Shown: one piece after another, positions 9,356 to 18,309 of the stretch | Layout of the letters: every line of letters starts with the position of its first letter | Position numbering within the stretch: the first letter of the stretch is position 1 | Origin: Vibrio tritonius | GTDB lineage: Bacteria; Pseudomonadota; Gammaproteobacteria; Enterobacterales; Vibrionaceae | Direction of reading: 5' to 3' | Assembly (NCBI RefSeq): GCF_001547935.1 | Contig: NZ_AP014635.1 | Coordinates: forward strand, 2,852,001 to 2,916,000 | DNA: 64,000 nucleotides | The notes under the pieces: generated by a model | Database searches by the model: none | What the model was told of the DNA's origin: nothing | What the model saw: only the letters and a program-made list of their open reading frames with translations | Position numbers and translations under genes: made by a program

Positions 9356-9610
9356 TTATGTCGGTATTCGCGACGTTAACACCCGACGTAAATGACGAAC
9401 GCGACGTTGAGCGATGATGGCATCAGGTAACGTGCATTCACCAACAACACGTCCATCCAGTTCTAAACCAATATCTTTCAGTAGATGAGCATTATCCCAA
9501 GGAATATCGTAACGCACACGGCGAATTTGGCGTCGCCAACGGCGCTCTTCTCTTTTGATATCAGCACGAACAAATAAGACGGCTAAAGTAAGGTAAAGTG
9601 ATTGTTGCAT
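9356..9610 (-). CDS. Small basic DUF1127-like protein
   Basis: 84 aa and very rich in arginine. A hydrophobic N-terminal stretch (SLYLTLAVLFV) is followed by RRWRRQIRRVRYDI and the conserved-looking core LLKDIGLELDGRV, which resembles the YjiS/DUF1127 domain (typically a W/R-rich helix ending in L..IGL). I chose the ATG at 9610 because GGAG lies 8 nt before it; an upstream TTG would overlap that site. DUF1127 proteins have been linked to RNA binding and carbon or phosphate control in alpha-proteobacteria, but nothing here fixes a role. It follows the 33-codon frame at 9727-9828 on the same strand. Confidence 0.6.
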   Translation of the reverse strand: MQQSLYLTLAVLFVRADIKREERRWRRQIRRVRYDIPWDNAHLLKDIGLELDGRVVGECTLPDAIIAQRRVRHLRRVLTSRIPT

Positions 9611-9726
9611 GATTTTCTCCAGCAAAATGGATAGCTGAGGAAAAAGACAATACAGGTAGGAAACTAGAATAGATCGATCCCGTCACAGACTGCCTTTCCC
9701 GCAGCCTATTAAAGGATACGGACAAT

Positions 9727-9828
9727 TTATTTCTTGGGTTTGCTCGCGCTAACGGTGAGATCAAATCGATCCACGGTTAAATTTTGGCGATCAGACGCAT
9801 TGATATGAGTTACGTTCATAAGTTTCAT
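9727..9828 (-). CDS. Putative 33-residue small protein upstream of DUF1127-like gene
   Basis: A short frame from ATG 9828 to TAA 9727. It begins MKLMNVTHINASDRQ and ends VSASKPKK. GGAGG lies 6 nt before the ATG, one of the best Shine-Dalgarno matches in the window; that is the main reason to believe it. It has no signal peptide or membrane segment. It precedes the DUF1127-like gene by 116 bases in the same direction, with a small hairpin (CTGC/GCAG) between, so it may be a leader or a partner. I do not recognise it. Confidence 0.45.
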   Translation of the reverse strand: MKLMNVTHINASDRQNLTVDRFDLTVSASKPKK

Positions 9829-9976
9829 AATGCGCCTCCAAGCAAATAAAAAAGTCCAAATAGATTTAAATTCAGTGAGTTAAGCTCACGGTTAAATGAT
9901 AACCTCCAGTGATTATTATTCAACCAAAAAAGTGAACAAATTCAAAAAACAATTCATTAGGCTAATAAATACAAAA

Positions 9977-10012
9977 AAACACAGATCATTAAAGAGAATA
10001 TGACCTGTGTTT
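9977..10012 (-). terminator. vpsR terminator
   Basis: AAACACAG-A-TCAT / ATGA-C-CTGTGTTT stem, followed on the minus strand by seven T residues. It lies about 50 bases after the vpsR stop. Confidence 0.8.
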
Positions 10013-10062
10013 CATTAATAATTCAGAAGATAGCTCTATCGACCTCCCTCTTCACGAAGGGA

Positions 10063-11400
10063 TCAAGATGTATAGTGCGTATCGGAAATAAGATTATGTT
10101 TGTTGAGCAGGCGGTACATGGTGGCTCTTGAGATTCCAAGCTCTTTCGCAGCCAATGAAACCTGTCCTGAATTCGATTCCAGAACTAAAAGCAGCGCATC
10201 ACGTTCAGAACGTTCACGAATGGTTTTCAGACTGCGTTTACCATCAATGCGTTTTGGTAAGTCTAAATCCCCTTCTTGCAGCATAACGCTATCAGACATT
10301 AACACAACGCGTTTAATCTGATTCATTAATTCACGAATATTACCTGGCCAGTAATATCGCATTAGCGCTCGCACAGCATCTTCTGAGAAACTACGCGCCT
10401 GAGCATTGTACTCTTTTGAGTACACTTGTAAGAAATGTGTCGCCAATGGCGCAATATCAGCGGCACGCTCTTTTAAGCTCGGGACATTGATTCGCAATAC
10501 ATTGATGTAGTGATACAGCTCGTCATTAAAATCGCCATCGATTAATGCCTTTTCAATATCAGACGAATTCGCCGCCAAAATACGAACATTAACCTCTTTG
10601 GTACCGTTAGGGGTTTCCACCATGCCTTCTTGCAAGAAACGCAGCAGGTTAATTTGCTGTTGTTTTGGCAACGTTAAAATATCATTGAGGAGAATCGTTC
10701 CGCCATTAGCTTGAACCGGTAAGATGGTATCAACATTATCGTTACCAATACCAAATAATTCTTGCTCAATACGTTGCTCAGACATTGCTCGACAATTAAC
10801 CGACAGAAACGGCTTTTGGTTACGAGATGATGTTTTATGAATTGCGCGAGCAACCGTCTCTTTACCAGAACCACTTTCACCATAAATTAAGATGCTGACA
10901 TCCGTTGGACCAATACGTTTAATTTGATCACGCAGACGTTTAACAGCGGTCGACTCCCCTAACAACCCCATATCACCAACAGAACCAAAGTTTGGCCATA
11001 CTTTTTTCTCAAGCTTCAGCATACCTAATTGGTGGCCTATCGTACTCAATAACTGAGCATCAGGAATCGGAGCAGTAAAGAAGTCGATACAGAAGTTCAC
11101 AATGAATTGGCAAATAGTATCAGATCCTAATTGCGCTTCACGAATGAAGGCCAACCAACGTACCTGCTTATGGCTGCTAACCAAGTTAGCAATACCATTG
11201 AGACTAAACTCATCCTGGCTCAAATCAACAATACCAATACAGGGGCCGGTCTCATTAAACAAAGAATCTGCTTTACGCAAGTCAGAACACAGTTTACAGT
11301 TCCAACCTGCTTGCTCTAATACAGACAACCACGGTTCATATGTCCCTCCAACGAGGATTAATGATCCCGGCGCTGAATCCATTCGAAATTGTGTCCCCAT
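10063..11400 (-). CDS. vpsR: VpsR, c-di-GMP-binding activator of biofilm genes
   Basis: 445 aa with the NtrC-type order: an N-terminal receiver-like domain (about 10-130, with D59 in CIGIVDL), an AAA+ domain (Walker A GESGSGKE at 174-181) and a Fis-type helix-turn-helix at the C-terminus (LAAKELGISRATMYRLLNKH). The GAFTGA loop that contacts sigma-54 is missing; the protein runs from ELFGIGND to ANGGTILLND. This is the known peculiarity of VpsR, which works with sigma-70 polymerase and c-di-GMP to activate vps polysaccharide and matrix genes in V. cholerae. It is a single gene downstream of lysS. Two c-di-GMP metabolic genes lie within 16 kb. Confidence 0.93.
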   Translation of the reverse strand: MGTQFRMDSAPGSLILVGGTYEPWLSVLEQAGWNCKLCSDLRKADSLFNETGPCIGIVDLSQDEFSLNGIANLVSSHKQVRWLAFIREAQLGSDTICQFIVNFCIDFFTAPIPDAQLLSTIGHQLGMLKLEKKVWPNFGSVGDMGLLGESTAVKRLRDQIKRIGPTDVSILIYGESGSGKETVARAIHKTSSRNQKPFLSVNCRAMSEQRIEQELFGIGNDNVDTILPVQANGGTILLNDILTLPKQQQINLLRFLQEGMVETPNGTKEVNVRILAANSSDIEKALIDGDFNDELYHYINVLRINVPSLKERAADIAPLATHFLQVYSKEYNAQARSFSEDAVRALMRYYWPGNIRELMNQIKRVVLMSDSVMLQEGDLDLPKRIDGKRSLKTIRERSERDALLLVLESNSGQVSLAAKELGISRATMYRLLNKHNLISDTHYTS

Positions 11401-11595
11401 GTAACCGTTCCTTTTCTAAACTTAAAATGGTTGTGTCAATTTTGGCACTAAATCTCTATATCGATACAATAACGAGACTTTCCCGATTAATCTGTCTCAT
11501 ATTTAAGACTAGTAGTGATTAGCCTTGTTTTCCACTCAGGAAGCCAATCGTTTGAACTAATTTGAGACTGAACTCGAGAAAACACCAGAGACAAA

Positions 11596-11622
11596 AAAAG
11601 CCGCCTAAACTAGGCGGCTTTT
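11596..11622 (-). terminator. lysS terminator
   Basis: AAAAGCCGCC / GGCGGCTTTT with a 7-nt loop, beginning 18 bases after the lysS stop. It ends the prfB-lysS transcript and separates it from vpsR. Confidence 0.88.
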
Positions 11623-11639
11623 GCAATATTCTCTAGCGA

Positions 11640-13172
11640 TTAGTGCTGTGGACGCATCGCAGGGAACAGAATCACATCACGAATGGTGTGTGAGTTCGTA
11701 AATAACATAGCTAGACGGTCGATACCGATACCTTGACCCGCAGTTGGCGGTAAGCCGTGTTCTAACGCAGTGATGTAGTCTGCATCGTAGTACATTGCTT
11801 CGTCATCACCCGCATCTTTCGCCGCAACCTGTGCTTTGAAACGAGAGTCTTGGTCTTCTGCATCGTTCAACTCTGAGAAGCCATTTGCCACTTCACGGCC
11901 ACCGATGAAGAATTCAAAACGGTCAGTGAAGAATGGGTTGTCATCGCTACGACGAGCCAGTGGAGAAATATCCGCTGGGTAGCCAGTGATGAACGTTGGT
12001 TGAATCAGTTGAGGCTCCGCTGTTTCACCGAAGGTTTCTTCAAGAAGCTGACCACAAGTCCAGAATGATTCCACTTCAACACCAACTGATTTCGCGATGC
12101 GAACCATTAGGTCACGATCTTGCACGCTATCTTCAGTCATCGCTTGAATTTCAGCGTGGTCTGGGTTGTATTTCTTGATCGCTTCTAGCATGGTCATACG
12201 TGCGTATTGACCGCCGAACTCAACCATTTCGTCACCGTAAGGAACAGCAGTTGCACCTAGTACTTCCATTGCCACTGTGCTTAGCATTTCTTCTGTCAGA
12301 TCCATCAGATCTTTGTAGTCAGAATAAGCTTGGTAGAATTCCATCATGGTGAATTCTGGATTGTGACGAACAGAAAGACCTTCGTTACGGAAGTTACGGT
12401 TGATTTCGAATACGCGATCAAAACCACCCACAACCAAACGTTTTAGGTAAAGCTCAGGAGCAACACGTAGGTACATGTCGATGTCCAATGCATTGTGGTG
12501 AGTCACGAATGGACGTGCAGTCGCACCGCCAGGAATCACGTGCATCATTGGCGTTTCAACTTCTAGGTAGCCTTTAGTTGTCATGAATTGACGAATTGCA
12601 GCGACCAATTTAGAACGTACGATAAACGCATTACGAGAATCTTCGTTGACGATAAGGTCAACGTAACGTTGACGGTAACGCATTTCTTGGTCAGTTAGAC
12701 CATGGAATTTTTCTGGTAGTGGACGAAGTGCTTTCGTTAGCAATTCGTACTCTTCCATGTTCACGTAAAGATCGCCTTTACCTGATTTGTGAAGCGCACC
12801 TTTCACACCGATGATGTCACCGATATCTAGACCTTGATATTTCGCTTTAAGCTCTTTTTGCACATCTTTAGCAGCGTATGCTTGGATACGGCCAGATGTT
12901 TCTTGAAGTACGATGAATGGACCACGTTTCGCCATTACACGGCCAGCTACTGCTACGATGTGGTTTAGTTCTTCTAGCTCTTCCTTGGTCTTTTCACCGA
13001 ACTCTTTCTGAAGATCACCCGCTAGACTGTCGCGACGAAAGTCATTTGGGTGACCATTCGCCTTTGAGTCTTTACGGATGTGCTCCAGCTTGCTACGACG
13101 TTCTGCAATCAGTTTATTTTCTTCTTGCGCGATTTGAGCTTGGCTCTTTTCGTTGTGAACAGCATCAGTCAT
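11640..13172 (-). CDS. lysS: Lysyl-tRNA synthetase (class II)
   Basis: Charges tRNA-Lys. 510 aa (E. coli LysS 505). The N-terminal OB-fold anticodon-binding domain covers about 60-170. Class II motif 2 reads [22 protein letters not shown], and motif 3 is [11 protein letters not shown] near the C-terminus. It starts 34 bases after prfB ends, the conserved prfB-lysS operon of gamma-proteobacteria. The terminator at 11596-11622 follows. Confidence 0.97.
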   Translation of the reverse strand: MTDAVHNEKSQAQIAQEENKLIAERRSKLEHIRKDSKANGHPNDFRRDSLAGDLQKEFGEKTKEELEELNHIVAVAGRVMAKRGPFIVLQETSGRIQAYAAKDVQKELKAKYQGLDIGDIIGVKGALHKSGKGDLYVNMEEYELLTKALRPLPEKFHGLTDQEMRYRQRYVDLIVNEDSRNAFIVRSKLVAAIRQFMTTKGYLEVETPMMHVIPGGATARPFVTHHNALDIDMYLRVAPELYLKRLVVGGFDRVFEINRNFRNEGLSVRHNPEFTMMEFYQAYSDYKDLMDLTEEMLSTVAMEVLGATAVPYGDEMVEFGGQYARMTMLEAIKKYNPDHAEIQAMTEDSVQDRDLMVRIAKSVGVEVESFWTCGQLLEETFGETAEPQLIQPTFITGYPADISPLARRSDDNPFFTDRFEFFIGGREVANGFSELNDAEDQDSRFKAQVAAKDAGDDEAMYYDADYITALEHGLPPTAGQGIGIDRLAMLFTNSHTIRDVILFPAMRPQH

Positions 13173-13206
13173 TTTGCATGTATCCTGTTATTTGTCGGTA
13201 AAAAGC

Positions 13207-14305
13207 TTAAAGGCCAGATTTAAGGCTAGCTTCTATAAATTTATCTAAATCACCGTCGAGAACCGCTTGCGTATTACGGTTTTCAACGCCTGTGCGTAGA
13301 TCCTTGATTCGGGAGTCATCTAACACGTATGAACGAATTTGGCTGCCCCAGCCGATATCTGATTTCGCATCTTCGTTTGCTTGTTTTTCTGCATTTTGTT
13401 TTTGCAATTCATATTCAAACAATTTTGCTCGAAGTTGCTTCATCGCCTGATCTTTGTTCTTATGCTGAGAACGATCGTTCTGACATTGAACAACGATATT
13501 GGTTGGCAAGTGAGTAATACGTACCGCAGATTCAGTGGTGTTAACGTGCTGACCACCAGCACCCGATGCACGGTATACATCGATACGTAAATCTGCTGGA
13601 TTAATATCGATATTGATGTTGTCATCAACCTCTGGATAGACAAACGCAGATGCGAATGACGTATGACGGCGACCACCTGAATCGAACGGAGATTTACGAA
13701 CTAGACGGTGCACGCCAGTCTCAGTACGCAACCATCCATAAGCATATTCGCCAGAAATACGAACAGTTGCCGATTTTAAACCTGCAACCTCACCTTCTGA
13801 AACTTCGATAACTTCTGTTTTGAAACCTTTTGCTTCAGCCCAACGCAGGTACATGCGCAATAACATAGAAGTCCAGTCTTGAGCTTCAGTACCACCAGAA
13901 CCCGCTTGCAAATCAAGGTAACAATCAGAGGCATCATGATCACCGGCGAACATACGACGAAATTCAAGCTTCGCCAATTTGTTTTCCAACTCATCCAGTT
14001 CAGGACCGATTTCGTCAAATGTTTCTTGGTCTTCTGCTTCAACAGCCAGTTCCAAAAGACCTTCAACATCGTCGACACCTTGATCAAGATCATTAATCGT
14101 TTCTACGATAGCTTCAAGAGATGAACGTTCTTTACCAAGAGCTTGGGCACGTTCAGGCTCGTTCCAAACATCTGGTTGTTCAAGTTCTGCGTTGACTTCT
14201 TCTAGACGCTCTTTCTTTGCGTCATAGTCAAAGATACCCCCTCAGGATATTTGTGCGCTCAGACACATCCTGCAGACGGTGTTTAATAGGATTGATTTCA
14301 AACAT
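13207..14305 (-). CDS. prfB: Peptide chain release factor 2, made by programmed +1 frameshift
   Basis: Ends translation at UGA and UAA. The frame opens at ATG 14305 ([17 protein letters not shown]), reads 25 codons and meets UGA at 14230-14228. Just before it is an AGGGGG Shine-Dalgarno-like element followed by TATCTT, the classic slippery context CTT TGA C. A +1 shift skips base 14230 and continues from 14229 to 13207, giving 365 aa, the E. coli length. The product has the SPF tripeptide that reads the stop codon and the GAGGQHVN hydrolysis motif. RF2 itself controls the shift: low RF2 lets the ribosome pause and slip. Followed by lysS. Confidence 0.97.
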
Positions 14306-14478
14306 TTTGGCTTAATAGTTATGAATAGAATTTAACCGAAGAATTCTACTGAAAAATGACTGCAAGATACAGGAAAAAATCGTGAATCTCACCTGATATG
14401 GTTTATTACATGTCTTTGGTGAAATTACCTCACCATCTCGTTATTCATTGATAATTTAATCCACACCTAAAACAAGAA

Positions 14479-14502
14479 AAGGCAGTGATAACTCACTGCC
14501 TT
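14479..14502 (-). terminator. Hairpin after brnQ
   Basis: AAGGCAGTGA / TCACTGCCTT with a TAAC loop, about 25 bases after the brnQ stop. It is followed on the minus strand by TTCTTGTTTTAG, a broken T run, so a plausible terminator. Confidence 0.75.
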
Positions 14503-14526
14503 GATCTCACTAAACTTCAACCGAAT

Positions 14527-15840
14527 TTATGCGGTTTCTTCTTCCAGTAGGCTTTCATCGCTACTGCCAACAAAGAACATAGCAAGCAGTGTCGCCAATG
14601 TTGGTAGAACCCAACCCATACCATCGCTAAATAGCGGTAAGAAATTAAAGAATGACACATCTAGACCGACAATCTTCGCCGCATCAATCAGAGCAAACAT
14701 CAACGATACGAGCAATACTACGCGATAAGACAATGTTGGGTTTGGTAATTTATTGCGAACAAATGCGAGGATAACCAGTGCAATCGCCACAGGATACAAG
14801 GCAAATAGTACAGGCACAGATAATGAGATTAGTTGTGATAAACCTACGTTTGCGACAATCGCACAAATAACACCGATAATCACAACCCAGTAATGATAAC
14901 TCAGACGAGTAATACCACTAAAGTAATCGGATACGGAAGACAGTAGGCCAATCGCAGTCGTCAAACAGGCCAATGTCACGATAACAGACAGCACAAATTG
15001 ACCGTAGTTACCAAATAACGCTTGGATGTAGATACTGAGGATCTCACCACCATTGTCAGAACCTGCGGCGATAGAGAAACTGGTAGCGCCCAAGTAGAAC
15101 AATGAAATATACACGAACGCCAAACCGGCAGCGGCAATGAGTGCAGCACTGATCAGATACTTGGTGGTCGCTTTTTCTTCCGTAATGCCTTTACTGCGCA
15201 AACCTTCAACCACCAAGATACCAAACATCAAGGATGCGAATGTATCCATGGTGTTGTAGCCCTCAAAGAAGCCAGTGGTAAACGGTGCAGTGGCATAAGC
15301 TTGCTGTGCTGGCATGATATCCCCTTGCGGAGCAATAAACACAGAAACAGCCAAAATAGCCAAACAAAGGAACAGAACTGGGGTCAGAAGTTTACCGATC
15401 ATGTCGATCAATCGGCCACGAGACCAAGAGAAGAACATCGCGATAGCAAAGAAAACAACTGAGAAAATAGCCAAAGTTGTGCTGCTTGGCGCGTGAATTA
15501 ACGGCTTAACCGCCATTTCATAAGCAACCAAACCGGTACGAGGAGCGGCAAATGCAGGACCGATAATGATAAAGATCAGTGACGCCATGATGGTCGACAC
15601 TTTCTTAGGCAAGTCTTTAGTTAAATGCTCCCAACTTCCTCCAGCAATCGCAACGGCGATGATACCAGAGAGAGGAAGACCTACGGCTGTCAAAAGGAAA
15701 CCACCCATTGATGGCAAAAGGTTTTGGCCCGCAAGTTGTCCTGCCAAAGGTGGGAAAATGATATTACCTGCGCCCAAAAAGAACGCAAAAAGCATAAAAC
15801 CAAGAGCGATAATATCTGTTAATTTTAAACGCTGATTCAC
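14527..15840 (-). CDS. brnQ: Branched-chain amino acid carrier BrnQ
   Basis: A sodium-coupled importer of leucine, isoleucine and valine in the inner membrane (LIVCS family). 437 aa with about twelve hydrophobic segments. The N-terminal family stretch is FMLFAFFLGAGNIIFPPLAGQLAG, and GYNTMDTFASLMFGILV lies in the middle, both typical. The last residues (SSDESLLEEETA) form a short acidic tail. It is a single gene, convergent with nothing, and divergent from trmN6 across 319 bases. Confidence 0.93.
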   Translation of the reverse strand: MNQRLKLTDIIALGFMLFAFFLGAGNIIFPPLAGQLAGQNLLPSMGGFLLTAVGLPLSGIIAVAIAGGSWEHLTKDLPKKVSTIMASLIFIIIGPAFAAPRTGLVAYEMAVKPLIHAPSSTTLAIFSVVFFAIAMFFSWSRGRLIDMIGKLLTPVLFLCLAILAVSVFIAPQGDIMPAQQAYATAPFTTGFFEGYNTMDTFASLMFGILVVEGLRSKGITEEKATTKYLISAALIAAAGLAFVYISLFYLGATSFSIAAGSDNGGEILSIYIQALFGNYGQFVLSVIVTLACLTTAIGLLSSVSDYFSGITRLSYHYWVVIIGVICAIVANVGLSQLISLSVPVLFALYPVAIALVILAFVRNKLPNPTLSYRVVLLVSLMFALIDAAKIVGLDVSFFNFLPLFSDGMGWVLPTLATLLAMFFVGSSDESLLEEETA

Positions 15841-16159
15841 AGATAATCCTTAATTAATTATGTGTTAGATGTTGTGTGCAGATGGAGGTTTGATACATTC
15901 CCATCCCCCACCCAAGGACAGAATAATGAACAAATCGTTAATTTTTCGCAAGTCTAAAGAAAAAAACACTAGATTAATTTACAACAATAGCAAATAGGCA
16001 GTCATTTTCACTGGATTTATAGCTAAAATATAGCATTTATAACTATAAAACAGAGTACATATATCAACCAAAAATAGAACAATTATCTATACAATTGATC
16101 AACATTAGAGATATTTACTTAAATTGACGTAAAAACCGATATTTAACCAGAGTGATAAA
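15841..16159. other. AT-rich intergenic between brnQ and trmN6
   Basis: 319 bases holding divergent promoters. TTTATAG at 16016-16022 and CTATAAA at 16043-16049 form a 7-bp inverted repeat in a very AT-rich tract; this could be an Lrp-type or similar site for brnQ, but that is only a guess. No small gene is evident. Confidence 0.35.
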
Positions 16160-16867
16160 ATGAAAAAAAAAGACTTTAAATTCAAACAATTCACTATCAC
16201 TAATCGAGGTGATATTGGCATGCCAGTCAGTACAGATGGCGTAATGTTAGGAGCTTGGGCATTTCAAAATGCACCGCAGGCAGTGTTAGATATAGGTACA
16301 GGTTCAGGCTTGTTAGCATTAATGTGTGCTCAACGCTTTCCAAACACGTTAATTCAAGCCATTGATATCGATAATAAGGCTTACTTTACAGCATCAAATA
16401 ACATTGCCCAGTCTCCTTGGCATGATCGTATTGAGGTAACCCAGCAAGACATACTGGAACATGATTTACCCCATCATTTCGACGCAGTGATCTGTAACCC
16501 ACCCTATTTTAACTCCGGTGAAACAGCACAAGATACCTCTCGAGCAATTGCACGCCATACACAAACATTGGGACACAATGATCTTATTCGTCAGTTAGAT
16601 TCATTACTTACTCCCAAAGGTATTGCAGCCTTTATCCTGCCAACGCCAGAAGGAGAAGCATTTATTAAACTTGCCAGCACTAAAGGTTGGGGCGTAGCTC
16701 GGCGCTGTAATGTGACAACAACAGCACGTAAACCTGCGACACGCTTACTGTTTGAGCTACAACGAGACGCGACTTACACAATAGAAGAACACCTAACTAT
16801 CAATGCAGATCAAGGCTACAGCGATCAATTTATCGCCCTTACTCATCAGTTTTATCTCAAGATGTAG
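16160..16867 (+). CDS. trmN6: tRNA1(Val) A37 N6-methyltransferase (TrmN6/YfiC)
   Basis: Methylates N6 of adenine 37 in tRNA-Val. 235 aa, a Rossmann-fold SAM-dependent enzyme. Motif I is VLDIGTGSGLLALM and the catalytic motif for an exocyclic amine is CNPPYFNSG. The lysine-rich start MKKKDFKFKQFTI is typical for the family. It is followed by srmB 87 bases later on the same strand; in E. coli the two genes are adjacent but divergent. Confidence 0.9.
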   Translation: MKKKDFKFKQFTITNRGDIGMPVSTDGVMLGAWAFQNAPQAVLDIGTGSGLLALMCAQRFPNTLIQAIDIDNKAYFTASNNIAQSPWHDRIEVTQQDILEHDLPHHFDAVICNPPYFNSGETAQDTSRAIARHTQTLGHNDLIRQLDSLLTPKGIAAFILPTPEGEAFIKLASTKGWGVARRCNVTTTARKPATRLLFELQRDATYTIEEHLTINADQGYSDQFIALTHQFYLKM

Positions 16868-16954
16868 AAAATTAGATATGATCTAGTCATTGATCCCACT
16901 ATAATGTGCGACCTAATTTTTGACTGAATTATCCATACCTGTGGAGACAACACT

Positions 16955-18166
16955 GTGATCAAAACCTTTGCTGACCTTGAACTGGACCAAAATATTGTTG
17001 AGGCCATTGAAGAGCTAGGCTTTACCCGCCCAACTCAAATTCAGGCTGAAGCGATACCTCAAGCCTTGGACGGTAGAGACGTTTTAGCATCTGCTCCAAC
17101 AGGAACAGGTAAAACTGCTGCATTTGCGATTCCAGCTCTGCAATACCTGCAAGACTTCCCTCGTAAAAAAGCCGGCCCTGCTCGTATCCTTATTTTGACT
17201 CCGACACGTGAACTGGCGATGCAAGTTGCCGATCAAACACGTGCATTAGGTAAGAACTCTCGTCTAAATGTCATCACTATCACTGGTGGCGTACAATACC
17301 AAGAACACGCAGACATTTTGGCGCAAACTCAAGATATCGTAGTAGCCACTCCAGGACGCCTATTGGAATACATCGATGCTGAACGCTTCGATTGCCGTGC
17401 AATTGAATGGCTCATTCTTGATGAAGCAGACCGTATGCTGGATATGGGCTTTGGTCCCGTAGTTGATCGCTTGTCTGCAGAATGTCGCTGGCGCAAACAA
17501 ACGCTTTTGTTTTCAGCAACATTAGAAGGTAAAGGGGTAGAAGGCTTCACCGCGGACCTACTAAAAGAGCCCGTTGAAGTGAGTGCTGAGCCATCTCGCC
17601 GTGAGCGCAAAAAGATTTCTCAGTGGTATCACCGTGCCGATAGCTTAGAACACAAAAATGCATTGCTGAAGAAAATCCTGACTGAACAATCCGAAAAAGC
17701 GATCGTGTTTGTTAAAACTCGTGAACGTCTGGCCGAATTACGTTCCGAGCTCGAACGCTCACAAATTCCTTGTTCTTGGATTCAAGGTGAAATGCCACAA
17801 GATCGTCGAAACAACGCGATCAGCCGTTTCCGTAGCGGTGAAATTACCGTTCTTTTAGCAACAGATGTTGCAGCTCGTGGCATCGATATTCCTGATGTGA
17901 GCCACGTGATCAACTACGACATGCCTCGCACAGCCGATGTCTATTTACACCGCATTGGGCGAACAGCTCGTGCCGGTAAAAAAGGGTCGGCAATTTCACT
18001 AGTGGAAGCGCACGACCAACCAATGATCGATCGTGTCAGTCGCTATGTAGACGAAGAGATCAAAGAGCGCTACATCAAAGACATGCGCCCGCAACACAAA
18101 AAACCAGTATTTAAAAAGAAAAAGAAAAAAGAAACAGACAAAAGAAAAGCGCCAAAAAGAACGTGA
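16955..18166 (+). CDS. srmB: DEAD-box RNA helicase SrmB
   Basis: An ATP-dependent RNA helicase that helps early assembly of the 50S ribosomal subunit. 403 aa. The motifs are in order: Q motif (GFTRPTQIQ), Walker A (APTGTGKTAAF), PTRELAMQ, DEAD in LILDEADRMLDMGFG, SAT in LLFSATLEGKG, and HRIGRTARAGKKG. The C-terminal tail is lysine-rich (KKPVFKKKKKKE) for RNA contact. The name SrmB, rather than another DEAD-box protein, rests on the short tail, the start IKTFADLELDQNIVEAI and the trmN6 neighbour. The terminator follows. Confidence 0.9.
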   Translation: MIKTFADLELDQNIVEAIEELGFTRPTQIQAEAIPQALDGRDVLASAPTGTGKTAAFAIPALQYLQDFPRKKAGPARILILTPTRELAMQVADQTRALGKNSRLNVITITGGVQYQEHADILAQTQDIVVATPGRLLEYIDAERFDCRAIEWLILDEADRMLDMGFGPVVDRLSAECRWRKQTLLFSATLEGKGVEGFTADLLKEPVEVSAEPSRRERKKISQWYHRADSLEHKNALLKKILTEQSEKAIVFVKTRERLAELRSELERSQIPCSWIQGEMPQDRRNNAISRFRSGEITVLLATDVAARGIDIPDVSHVINYDMPRTADVYLHRIGRTARAGKKGSAISLVEAHDQPMIDRVSRYVDEEIKERYIKDMRPQHKKPVFKKKKKKETDKRKAPKRT

Positions 18167-18237
18167 AAAAGAAAAAGTAATTTTTCTTAGTAATACGCTT
18201 TTTGCGCACTGAGCATAATCGCTGTAAAGAGACAAAA

Positions 18238-18265
18238 AAAAACCGCTGACTGAACAGCGGTTTTT
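18238..18265. terminator. Bidirectional terminator between srmB and prfC
   Basis: AAAAACCGCTG / CAGCGGTTTTT around a 6-nt loop, in the gap between two convergent genes. A and T runs on both sides suit both directions. Confidence 0.9.
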
Positions 18266-18309
18266 CTTTATTTATCGTTCAGACTTGAACAGCATTGCTA
18301 AATAGCAAA

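Noticed and set aside
13207..14055. prfB as a truncated or frameshifted pseudogene
   Set aside because: The interruption is the conserved programmed frameshift site at codon 26, with all its sequence elements.
13776..14093. Frame overlapping prfB on the same strand
   Set aside because: An alternative reading of prfB codons with no ribosome-binding site and an unlikely composition.
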